From assembly GCA_964536835.1 (NCBI GenBank), contig CAZIAZ010000001.1, positions 76,741-140,740 of the forward strand: a stretch of 64,000 nucleotides of DNA. Reading direction: 5' to 3'. The DNA comes from DAONFI01 sp035403485. GTDB taxonomy: Bacteria > Planctomycetota > Phycisphaerae > SM23-33. Below are positions 8,381 to 16,679 of this stretch, one piece after another (the first letter of the stretch is position 1; each line of letters starts with the position of its first letter). The notes beneath the pieces were generated by a model. That model was not told the DNA's origin. It did not search any database and saw only the letters and a list, made by a program, of their open reading frames with translations. Position numbers and translations under genes: made by a program.

Positions 8381-9757
8381 ATGTCGACGCCACATCTTAA
8401 AATTTTTTTAAAGCATCAGCCCGTTCGCGTGTGGCTATGGATTTTCGCGATATGGGCCGTGCTGGAAGCATTTTGCGTCTGGCTGCGCATCGGCCTTTCG
8501 ATAGAAGATGTGCCGTTAAAATTTCCCATTTCAATATGCATCATTTCACCGCATCTGAAAAACTGGCCCATGCTGGCGGTTTTCTGCACAATAGCGTGGC
8601 TGGTCATGAAAAACATCCGTCAAATCAAAACGGCCGGATTGATACTATTCAGCCTGCTGCTGATATGCAGCGGCAACCTCATGCAGGGTTTTAATGGAGC
8701 GTTTCTGTATCCGCTCGGCGTAGAAACAGGAAATACCGACCAGTATTATGCGGAGGCCGCCGGCATAAAAATCTCCTCTGCCGAATGGCTGGCTGATTTT
8801 AATGAAAATCAGCGTGATTTGATGACACATTCGCGTACGCATCCGCCATTTGCAGTGCTGCTGTTTCGCGAACTGGCGGGAGCGGCCACAAATGACGGCA
8901 CATGTTCCAGATGGCCGGTACTCGCAGTATGGCTGATTTGCACAAGCCTCTGTGTGCCGATGCTTTTTGAAATATTCCACAAAATCGGAATCGGTATAAA
9001 CCATGCGAAATATCTGGCTATATTTCTGGCCGTCATGCCGGCATTCAACATATACAGCGTGCTGAGCCTGGACAGCATGATATTTTTCCTGTCGCTATTC
9101 TTCTTCCACGGCATAACGGACATAAATGCCCGCGGTGCAAACCTGGAAAATATCGTCGCAGTGACAATTTCGACGATTGCGATAAATCTTCTGACCTTCG
9201 GCGGGATTTTCTTTTTCGTCCTGTTGTTAACGCTGGCGATAATCCGGCTGATACGACATGAAAAAAAGGGATATGTGGCGGCATTGTTAATCGCGGCAGT
9301 TGTTTTCGGAGCGATTATAATCTATCTGAATTTTTATTGCGGTTATGACCATTTGAGGGCGTTTTTAACGGCTTGCGGGCTGGAGTCGCACGGCAGAACA
9401 GCGGCACAGCGGGTATGGCTGTATATCGAATCGCGATTCGAAGACGTCTGCGAAATAGGCCTCTGCCTGGGGCTGGTGACACTGGCGACGATGCTGTCTG
9501 CGAAAAATCGCCGGCTTGACATTTTGGATTTTAGAGACCGTCGCAACGAGATTGCGGTTACAGCCATCGGCGTATTGTTTGCGATATTTCTCGGCGGCGC
9601 TTACAAGACGGGCGAGACGGCTCGTACCTGCATGTTCATTTATCCATACATCTTTCTGCTGATGCGCGGCTTGAGCGTGCGGACGTTGCGGGAGATTTTC
9701 GTCTGCTGTACAATTCAGACGGCAATGATGCAGTTCATGGGTTCATACGACTGGTAA
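8381..9757 (+). CDS. Polytopic membrane protein, possible GT-C type glycosyltransferase
   Basis: This 458-residue protein has about ten hydrophobic segments, beginning near residues 17-35. An extracytoplasmic-looking loop holds THSRTHPPFAVLLF. A His-Pro-Pro motif in such a loop is typical of the PMT/ArnT-like (GT39/GT83) lipid-linked sugar transferases. The rest is not closely recognisable to me, so the function is an inference. No clear ribosome-binding site precedes the ATG. It lies 28 bases after birA and just before a GT9 gene, suggesting a role in envelope glycan or lipopolysaccharide assembly. Confidence 0.6.
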   Translation: MSTPHLKIFLKHQPVRVWLWIFAIWAVLEAFCVWLRIGLSIEDVPLKFPISICIISPHLKNWPMLAVFCTIAWLVMKNIRQIKTAGLILFSLLLICSGNLMQGFNGAFLYPLGVETGNTDQYYAEAAGIKISSAEWLADFNENQRDLMTHSRTHPPFAVLLFRELAGAATNDGTCSRWPVLAVWLICTSLCVPMLFEIFHKIGIGINHAKYLAIFLAVMPAFNIYSVLSLDSMIFFLSLFFFHGITDINARGANLENIVAVTISTIAINLLTFGGIFFFVLLLTLAIIRLIRHEKKGYVAALLIAAVVFGAIIIYLNFYCGYDHLRAFLTACGLESHGRTAAQRVWLYIESRFEDVCEIGLCLGLVTLATMLSAKNRRLDILDFRDRRNEIAVTAIGVLFAIFLGGAYKTGETARTCMFIYPYIFLLMRGLSVRTLREIFVCCTIQTAMMQFMGSYDW

Positions 9758-9791
9758 AACCGGCGAATAAAAACATACGGTTTATATTTAT

Positions 9792-10919
9792 ATGTCTAAA
9801 AAAATTTCGGCTATCCTGAAAACGATAATCGCAGCATTTTTGTGGCTACCGTGCAGTTTTGCGCGCGCAGCCAGAAGATACGCCTCGCCGGCGAAAGCGG
9901 CTGCCACGGAACAGCCTTCGATACTGGTCGTCGCCTGCCACTGGCTGGGCGATACGTTATGGGCGGCACAGGCAGTACCGCATCTGCGACAGCGATGGCC
10001 GGATGCGCATATCGCCGCGATTACAAAATCTTTCGCCGCGCCGCTGTGGAGCGGCCGGCTGAGCGTAGATGAAATCATAAACGGCGACGCCATAGTCAGC
10101 GACCGTCGCCGCGAAAACGTCGATTGGCAGGCGATGAAAAAACTCGCATCGCAACTAGCCGCGCGACGCTGGGATATCGTCATCGATTTGACGGGCAATC
10201 GGTACAGTGCGATTTTCTGTCACCGGCTGAGGGCGAGGTATACGGTGGGTTTTGACGGCGGGGAATTCGGCCGGCTTTATGCGACATGCGTAACTGGCGC
10301 AAAACAGCATGGCGAACATCTGTCTCATCAGCCATTCCGCGTAATAAAACCTCTACTCGGAACATTTTTTGATGAAGAAGATGAATATGCGGACAAAAAC
10401 ATCCTGCCGCCGGAGCCGCAAACGGATTACCGGCAGGCATGCGAAATTCTGAAAATGGCGGCAGATTGCCCGACGGCGATAATAGCCCCAGGCGCAGGCT
10501 GGCGTGAAAAATGCTGGGCTGCGCAAAACTTCGCAGACATCGCCAATATACTGCTGCGCGAAAAATGGCAGATTGTGCTGGCCGGCTCGCCGCAAGAGTA
10601 CGAACTGTCGCAAAAAATTCAAAAACTCATCTATGAACAGTTCAAACCGTCGGTACATCTGATACACGAAAAAAGCGTCGGCACAATTTTGACGATACTA
10701 TCGGGCGGGGCAGCGTTTCTGGGTAATGATTCCGGCTTGGGACACATCGCCGCAGCAATGAATCTGCCTGTAATTGTCGTCTTCAACGGCCAAACCGACC
10801 CCGCCGCCTGCAAACCACTGGGCAGGCTAGCCAAATACGTCATCGCCGGCACACCCGACGCCACGCCTGAAAACATCGCACAATTTTTCATACATATGCG
10901 TCAGGAACGCCCATGTTGA
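9792..10919 (+). CDS. Glycosyltransferase family 9 (heptosyltransferase-like)
   Basis: After a basic, hydrophobic N-terminus (residues 1-30) comes the GT-B fold start ILVVACHWLGDTLWA, close to the family's G(D/E) motif. The C-terminal donor-binding signature GNDSGLGHIAAAMNLP follows, about 50 residues from the end. GT9 enzymes move heptose or similar sugars from nucleotide donors onto lipopolysaccharide core. The N-terminal hydrophobic stretch may attach it to the inner membrane. The substrate cannot be told from sequence. It follows the membrane protein by 34 bases. Confidence 0.87.
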   Translation: MSKKISAILKTIIAAFLWLPCSFARAARRYASPAKAAATEQPSILVVACHWLGDTLWAAQAVPHLRQRWPDAHIAAITKSFAAPLWSGRLSVDEIINGDAIVSDRRRENVDWQAMKKLASQLAARRWDIVIDLTGNRYSAIFCHRLRARYTVGFDGGEFGRLYATCVTGAKQHGEHLSHQPFRVIKPLLGTFFDEEDEYADKNILPPEPQTDYRQACEILKMAADCPTAIIAPGAGWREKCWAAQNFADIANILLREKWQIVLAGSPQEYELSQKIQKLIYEQFKPSVHLIHEKSVGTILTILSGGAAFLGNDSGLGHIAAAMNLPVIVVFNGQTDPAACKPLGRLAKYVIAGTPDATPENIAQFFIHMRQERPC

Positions 10920-11130
10920 GAGGATGGTTCTAAAAACCTTCAATAACAAACATAAGTCTAACGGGGAAAACTTTTACGGCCATCGCCATAAAATAATTGA
11001 AAAAAATCAATCATCCCTTGTTTTTTCAAAGCGAATCGCCATAATCGTCAAATACTGTTTACGTAAGTAAGGACTGTTTCGTCCCGATATTGACACAAAA
11101 ACCGAATATGGAAGATGAAGGAACAGGCAA

Positions 11131-11865
11131 ATGGGCCCGATAATACAGGCATTGGTTAAATTACAGGCGATTGAGCTTGACCTGACGCGGATTAAACGCC
11201 GACGGAAAGCCAAGGGAAACGCCGTGACCGCTCAGGAAAACCGCATCGCCCAATTGAACGACGAACTTTCAAGCCTGAAAGAACAATCGCTGGGGAAACG
11301 CAAGAAAGCCGACGAGTTTGAGCTTTTCCTCAACACCAACCGGCAGCGGGTTGAAAAACTCCGCACCGACCTCAACGCCGCCAGAACCAACAAGGAATAC
11401 GCAGCCATCCTCACGCAGATAAACACTCAAAAAGCCGACGATGCCCGCGTGGAAGAAGAAGCCCTGGCACTCATGAACGAAATCGACAGCCTTCAGGCAC
11501 AGATAACCGATATAGAAACCCGCACCGCACAGGAAACGGAAAAACTCGCTACCATCAAAGGCTCATGTGCGGAAGAAATAGAAAAGCTCGACAGGATGAT
11601 AACCGAGCTTACCGAAAAGCGCAACGCCGCGGCAGTCGAAGTCCCAAAAGAAGAACTCGCCATCTTCAACAGGCTGTCCAACCGTTTCGAGGGCGAAGCG
11701 ATGGCGGAGGTTCTGGTGGAAGGCAAAAAACCGCCCTACACATACACCTGTTCGGGCTGTTATATGTCGCTGAAGGCTGAACACGCCAACGCCCTTCTCA
11801 GCCACGACAAGGTACGTCTCTGCGACAACTGCGGCAGAATAATATATCTCACCGCGCTGAAGTAA
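11131..11865 (+). CDS. C4-type zinc ribbon coiled-coil protein (zf-RING_7/PF02591 family)
   Basis: Residues 5 to about 180 form an almost continuous antiparallel-type coiled coil rich in Lys, Glu and Leu. The C-terminus has a four-cysteine zinc ribbon, CSGC and CDNC about 30 residues apart. This layout and the 244-residue length match the family of Helicobacter HP0958 and CT398, which bind RNA polymerase sigma factors or export components in those bacteria. The role here is unknown. The next gene starts six bases after this stop, so the two are probably co-transcribed. Confidence 0.85.
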   Translation: MGPIIQALVKLQAIELDLTRIKRRRKAKGNAVTAQENRIAQLNDELSSLKEQSLGKRKKADEFELFLNTNRQRVEKLRTDLNAARTNKEYAAILTQINTQKADDARVEEEALALMNEIDSLQAQITDIETRTAQETEKLATIKGSCAEEIEKLDRMITELTEKRNAAAVEVPKEELAIFNRLSNRFEGEAMAEVLVEGKKPPYTYTCSGCYMSLKAEHANALLSHDKVRLCDNCGRIIYLTALK

Positions 11866-11871
11866 GACGCC

Positions 11872-12636
11872 ATGGACCGGCTGGACAGGCAAAAGCTGGA
11901 CTCTCTCTATCGCAGGTACAATAACCGCCGTTGGGCGGAATTAGACCCCATAAAATTCCTTTACTCATACGACTCGGCGGCTGATATCGAAGTGGTCGGC
12001 CTGATTGCCGCGAGTTTCGCCTACGGCAGGGTCGAACAGATACTGAAATCCGTCGAACGGATTTTAACGCCGCTCGGCCGTCAGCCGGCGAAATTTCTTC
12101 TCTCTACGCCGCCGCAGGAAATTCGACGTCTGTATCCCGATTTCCGCCACCGTTTTCAGACATCAAGCGAATTGTCGGCGTTGCTTGTCGGCATACGGAA
12201 AACACTCGCATCGGACGGCTCACTTGAAAAAGCCTTCGCCGCCGCTTTTGCAAAAAAGCCAAATACGCCCGATGCATTGACCCTTTGGCGCGACGCGATA
12301 TTTCTCGCCGGCGATTCAAAAGCCGGCCATCTTCTGCCCGACCCGCGACGCGGCAGCGCATGCAAAAGGATGTTCATGTACCTGCGATGGATGATACGAA
12401 AAGACGACGTCGATATGGGTGTCTGGAAGTGCATTACGCCGGCGGAGCTGATTTTCCCGCTTGACGTTCATATGCATCGGCAGGCGATGGCGCTTCACGC
12501 CACGTCCCGCAAAGCAGCCGACCTGAAAGCCGCCCTGGAAACTACCGAATCTTTCCGAAAAATTCAGCCGTCAGACCCCGTCAAATACGATTTCGCCCTG
12601 GCGCATCAGGGTATGGATATTCACAGGAACGGCTGA
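11872..12636 (+). CDS. TIGR02757/DUF2400 family protein
   Basis: This 254-residue soluble protein opens with LYRRYN, then DPIKFLY and the GLIAASFAYGRVEQI segment. Those are hallmarks of the TIGR02757 (DUF2400) family found across Bacteroidota, Chlorobi and planctomycetes. No biochemical function is established. PADLRRG-like DPRRGSACKRMFMYLRWMIR and a late DPVKYDFALAH segment, also family features, are visible. It is probably translated with the preceding zinc-ribbon gene. Confidence 0.85.
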   Translation: MDRLDRQKLDSLYRRYNNRRWAELDPIKFLYSYDSAADIEVVGLIAASFAYGRVEQILKSVERILTPLGRQPAKFLLSTPPQEIRRLYPDFRHRFQTSSELSALLVGIRKTLASDGSLEKAFAAAFAKKPNTPDALTLWRDAIFLAGDSKAGHLLPDPRRGSACKRMFMYLRWMIRKDDVDMGVWKCITPAELIFPLDVHMHRQAMALHATSRKAADLKAALETTESFRKIQPSDPVKYDFALAHQGMDIHRNG

Positions 12637-12749
12637 CGGCATTCGACCGATTTTCCACGTCCAAGCTGGACTTGGCAAACCGTTTCTGATATAAATTCCC
12701 ATACATGGACTGACGTTTTTCGATTTTTTACGTTGTATGAGGTGGATAT

Positions 12750-13553
12750 ATGGGCGCCATAGTAACCATAACGAGTGATTACGGTCTTCATGACCCATAC
12801 GTCGGCATACTCAAAGGCCAGATATTCCGGCACTGCCCCGATGCCAATATTGTCGACATTTCCCACACCATCACCCCCTGCAACATACTTGAGGCGGCGT
12901 TCATCATCGCCGGAGCGGCGCCGTACTTTCCCGCCGGCACACTACACGTGGTAGCCGTCGACCCGCACGGCACAGACCGGAACATAATCGCCGCACAATT
13001 CCAGGGCCAGCTTTACATATTTCCGGATAACGGCGTAATTACGCTCATAAAGGAAATGCTGCCGCTGGAGGCTATCGTAGCCGTAGAGCCCCAAAAGTTC
13101 CTTCCGCGTGAAATTGTCGACCGCTGCCACGGCCGGGATATCCTGGCTCCGCTGGCTGGCGCCATTCTCAAGAACATAGGCCTTAGCCGCCTAGGCCATC
13201 GGCCGCATTCGTTCAAGCTGCTCGAACTCCCCAAACCGCTCGCCATGCCGAATGAAATCGTCGGCTCGGTGATGTACGTCGACAGCTTCGGCAACATGAT
13301 ATCGAACATCACCGGCACACTCATCTCGGAACGCTGGCCCGGCGCGAAAAAACTCAGCGTAGTCTGCAATACAAAGGCTGTCGATACAGTCACCGACAAT
13401 TACGCATCCAGAAACCCTGGCGAGGCGATGGCTGTCGTCAATCCCATGGGCCTGCTGGAAATAGCCGTCGTCGCCGGCCGTGCCTGCGATACTTTCGACG
13501 CAAAAACCGGCACGGAAATCCGCGTTTCGTTCGGAAAATTCCTCGACGCATAA
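12750..13553 (+). CDS. SAM hydroxide adenosyltransferase (DUF62 family)
   Basis: The family splits S-adenosylmethionine into adenosine and methionine using water, and is related to fluorinase and chlorinase SalL. The start ITSDYGLHDPYVG corresponds to the usual T-DFG-xxD-xYVG. The catalytic Asp-Arg-His side-chain triad is present as D71 and R77 (VDPHGTDR) and H127 (CHGRD). The common VDPGVG is altered to VDPHGT. The C-terminal DSFGNMISNI motif is also there. The 267-residue length is normal. An A/T-rich TATAAA lies about 55 bases upstream. Confidence 0.92.
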   Translation: MGAIVTITSDYGLHDPYVGILKGQIFRHCPDANIVDISHTITPCNILEAAFIIAGAAPYFPAGTLHVVAVDPHGTDRNIIAAQFQGQLYIFPDNGVITLIKEMLPLEAIVAVEPQKFLPREIVDRCHGRDILAPLAGAILKNIGLSRLGHRPHSFKLLELPKPLAMPNEIVGSVMYVDSFGNMISNITGTLISERWPGAKKLSVVCNTKAVDTVTDNYASRNPGEAMAVVNPMGLLEIAVVAGRACDTFDAKTGTEIRVSFGKFLDA

Positions 13554-13576
13554 CTCAATAACACAGCCGATATTCG

Positions 13577-13605
13577 TTGCCTTTCGGAATCGTTTCGGAT
13601 ATAAT
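13577..13605 (+). promoter_or_regulatory. Sigma-70-type promoter of gyrA
   Basis: TTGCCT (13577-13582), a 17-base spacer and a perfect TATAAT (13600-13605). Transcription from here would give a leader of about 240 bases that starts with a perfect palindrome. A similar GATATAA-TTCCC context precedes the gene at 12750. Confidence 0.6.
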
Positions 13606-13622
13606 TCCCGCTATGTTTTTTA

Positions 13623-13655
13623 GAGCAGTTCTCAAAAAAATTTTGAGAACTGCTC
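13623..13655. repeat. Perfect 15-bp palindrome in the gyrA leader
   Basis: GAGCAGTTCTCAAAA (13623-13637) is perfectly repeated inverted at 13641-13655 around a three-base loop. It lies at the very start of the predicted gyrA transcript and is not followed by a T-run on the plus strand. A related but imperfect palindrome occurs at 41889-41968. The remainder of 13554-13854 is extremely A/T-rich with no gene. Confidence 0.75.
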
Positions 13656-13854
13656 CAGATTCGAACCGGTGTCGTCATCTGCATTTTCCGGCATAATATT
13701 TCATCGTACGGAAATTCGCTTTTACTGTTTTTTAAAAATTTTAAATTTAAAATTTTAAAAAACGGTTTTTACGTATATCGCGATGGCAGTCTGACCGGAA
13801 ACGCATGCAGACGACATTGATTTGAGACGTCTTGATAACGAATGGAGTTCAAAA

Positions 13855-16578
13855 GTGGCCGACGACGATCAGGAACAATACGAAGAGAACATGGATGGAC
13901 AAAACCTGCCCGAAGATGACGGCGGCGATGACGACGATTCGCCGATAGTCGCAGCGATGTTCCCCGGCGAGCGCATAGACGAGCTTCCCATCGAAGAGGA
14001 AATGCGCGAGAGCTACCTCACCTACGCCATGAGTACCATCATGGACCGGGCATTGCCCGACGTTCGCGACGGGCTCAAGCCTTCTCAACGTCGCGTACTG
14101 GTAGCCATGAACGACCTTAACCTCGGCCCCCGCAGCAAGCATCGTAAGTGCGCAAAAATAGCAGGCGACACTTCCGGTAACTATCATCCGCATGGCGAAG
14201 CAATAGTTTACCCAACTCTGGTACGGCTGGGTCAGCCGTGGAACATGCGATATCCGCTTATCGACCCGCAGGGCAATTTCGGTTCTATCGACGGCGATCC
14301 GCCGGCTGCCATGCGTTATACCGAAGCACGCATGAAAGCCCCAGCCATGGAATTGCTGGCTGACCTGAATCTGCAAACCGTGGATTTGCAGCCGAATTAC
14401 GACGATACCCGTACCGAGCCTACAGTTCTGCCGTCCAAATTTCCTAATCTGCTGGTCAACGGCTCACAGGGCATAGCAGTCGGCATGGCCACCAGCATCC
14501 CGCCGCACAACGTTACGGAAATATGCGACGCGCTGGTAAAAATGATTGACAACCCGGACATAACCATCGATGAGCTTATGGAGATTGTCAAGGGGCCGGA
14601 TTTCCCGACGGGCGGTCTGATATGTGGCCGTCGCGGCATAGTGGAAGGTTACCACACCGGCAGAGGCCGGCTGTGCGTCCGCGCTAAAATGCATACCGAA
14701 CAGACGCGGGGCGGCAAGGAACAGATTGTCATTACGGAAATACCTTACCAGGTTCTCAAAAGCACGATTATCGAGCACATCGCCGAAACTGTAAAAGCCG
14801 GCAAAATCCCCGACATCGCCGACGTACAGGATCACTCCGACCGTACCGGCATGCGAATAGTCGTGGACTTGAAGAAAGGCGCCGAATCGTCGGTCGTAAT
14901 CAACCAGCTTTACAAATTTACGCCGCTCCAGAGCACTTTTAGCATAATCAACATCGCCCTTGTCAATCGTGCGCCTCGCACGCTGAATCTTCGCGACATG
15001 CTCTATTATTTCCTAGAGCATCGTAAGGACGTTATACGCCGCAGAACCATATTTCTGTTGCGTCGCGCACGTCAACGGGCACACATATTGGAAGGCCTGA
15101 TACTCGCAGTAGCCGATATCGACGCCATTATAGAACTTATCAAGAAATCGCCCGACGTGCCGACCGCCAAAGAGCGGCTGATGAAATACCAGCTCAGCCT
15201 TACGGAAGACGCAACGGTAAGAAAACTTCTGCCCGACTCGTTCCTCAACCGCACGGTCGGCAAGCCGCAGAATCTTACCGGCGTACAGGCTGACGCAATC
15301 CTGGCCATGCAGTTGCAGCGGCTGACCGGCCTTGAGATAGAGAAGCTCGCCAACGATTACTCCAGATTAACCGAGGAAATCGAAGGCTACGAAGCCATCC
15401 TCACTCAGGAATCGCTCCTGCTGGACGTCATCCGCGAAGATATTTTTGAGATAAAGGACAAATACGGCGATGAACGTCGCACGCAGATTGTCCAGGACGC
15501 GAATGAAATCGACATAGAAGACCTCATCGCCGAAGAAGACGTGGTAGTTACGCTATCGCACGAGGGCTACATCAAGCGTATGCCGGTTTCCACCTATCGC
15601 CGTCAGGGCCGCGGCGGCCAGGGCATAATCGGCGGCGAAAGCAAAGAGGGCGATTTCATCGAGCAGCTCTTTATCGCCTCCACGCACGATTACCTGCTGG
15701 TATTCCTGAACACCGGCAAGATGCACTGGCTGAAGGTCTACGACATCCCGTCGATGACCCGCACGAGCAAAGGCCGCGCAATCGTAAATCTGCTCCAGAT
15801 GGAACAGAACGAAAAAATCTGCGCCGTCGTAAACGTCCGCGAATTTTCCGACGACAAGTACCTGTTCATCGCCACAAAAAAAGGACAGGTCAAAAAGACC
15901 GAACTGTCTGCGTATGAAAACGTCCGCAAGGGCGGCCTTATTGCGACGGGCCTCAATGAAGGCGACCAGGTCATCGGCGTGGCGATAACCAACGGCAATG
16001 ACGAGATAGTTCTCGGCACGCGGGACGGCCAGGCGATTCGCTTCAAGGAATCCGACGTCAGACCGATGGGCCGAACGGCAGCCGGCGTACGCGGCATAAA
16101 CATACGCGATGAAGATGAAGTAGTCGACATGGTCGTAGTCAATACACACGAGACGCTTCTGACGGTCTGCGAGAACGGCTACGGCAAGCGGACGGATTTT
16201 GACGAATACCGCATACAGGGCCGTGGCGGCAGCGGCATTATCAACATCAAGGCATCCGACCGTAACGGGCCGGTGGTGGCTATCAAGTCCATCCACGACG
16301 CCGACGAACTCATGATGATAACGCAGAACGGCAAAGTCGTACGAATAGCTGTCCGGGAGCTTCGCACCATAGGCCGCGCAACGCAGGGCGTCCGTGTCAT
16401 ATCGCTCAAACCAGGCGATAAACTCATGGCTGTCGCAAAAGTCGTTCCGGATGACGACGAAAACGCCAATCAGCATGAACTGCCTCTGACGCCTGCCGAC
16501 CCGCAGCAGAAACTCATCCCCGATTCGTCTGAGCCGGAAGAAAACGGCTCTCCCGATACCGTGAATGACGAAGAATGA
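13855..16578 (+). CDS. gyrA: DNA gyrase subunit A
   Basis: GyrA cuts and rejoins DNA during ATP-driven negative supercoiling with GyrB. The catalytic Tyr is Y155 in AAMRYTEARM. A GyrA-box-like QGRGGQG and a second QGRGGSG lie in the C-terminal pinwheel. The GTG at 13855 is chosen because GGAG sits seven bases upstream; the frame is open from a TTG at 13822. The first 35 residues are a very acidic extension. In the quinolone region the residues matching E. coli Ser83 and Asp87 are Ala and Pro (HPHGEAIVYP). The gene ends at a bidirectional terminator shared with glmS. gyrB is not in the window. Confidence 0.96.
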   Translation: MADDDQEQYEENMDGQNLPEDDGGDDDDSPIVAAMFPGERIDELPIEEEMRESYLTYAMSTIMDRALPDVRDGLKPSQRRVLVAMNDLNLGPRSKHRKCAKIAGDTSGNYHPHGEAIVYPTLVRLGQPWNMRYPLIDPQGNFGSIDGDPPAAMRYTEARMKAPAMELLADLNLQTVDLQPNYDDTRTEPTVLPSKFPNLLVNGSQGIAVGMATSIPPHNVTEICDALVKMIDNPDITIDELMEIVKGPDFPTGGLICGRRGIVEGYHTGRGRLCVRAKMHTEQTRGGKEQIVITEIPYQVLKSTIIEHIAETVKAGKIPDIADVQDHSDRTGMRIVVDLKKGAESSVVINQLYKFTPLQSTFSIINIALVNRAPRTLNLRDMLYYFLEHRKDVIRRRTIFLLRRARQRAHILEGLILAVADIDAIIELIKKSPDVPTAKERLMKYQLSLTEDATVRKLLPDSFLNRTVGKPQNLTGVQADAILAMQLQRLTGLEIEKLANDYSRLTEEIEGYEAILTQESLLLDVIREDIFEIKDKYGDERRTQIVQDANEIDIEDLIAEEDVVVTLSHEGYIKRMPVSTYRRQGRGGQGIIGGESKEGDFIEQLFIASTHDYLLVFLNTGKMHWLKVYDIPSMTRTSKGRAIVNLLQMEQNEKICAVVNVREFSDDKYLFIATKKGQVKKTELSAYENVRKGGLIATGLNEGDQVIGVAITNGNDEIVLGTRDGQAIRFKESDVRPMGRTAAGVRGINIRDEDEVVDMVVVNTHETLLTVCENGYGKRTDFDEYRIQGRGGSGIINIKASDRNGPVVAIKSIHDADELMMITQNGKVVRIAVRELRTIGRATQGVRVISLKPGDKLMAVAKVVPDDDENANQHELPLTPADPQQKLIPDSSEPEENGSPDTVNDEE

Positions 16579-16604
16579 TTTGATAATTTTTAAAAAACTT
16601 TCTG

Positions 16605-16644
16605 AAAAAAGCCGGTCGTTTTAATAAGACGACCGGCTTTTTTT
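16605..16644. terminator. Bidirectional intrinsic terminator gyrA/glmS
   Basis: GCCGGTCGT (16611-16619) pairs perfectly with ACGACCGGC (16629-16637). It is flanked by an A-run on the left and a T-run of seven on the right, so it can stop transcripts from both convergent genes. Confidence 0.9.
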
Positions 16645-16679
16645 GTGTCCATTTATTTTCAGGGCGGTTCCCTGGGACG

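Noticed and set aside
13640..13675. Minus-strand CCGGTTCGAATCTGG looks like a tRNA T-arm
   Set aside because: The 60 bases upstream do not form an anticodon or D arm, and no 5' acceptor strand pairs with the bases that follow. The match overlaps the palindrome and is probably chance.
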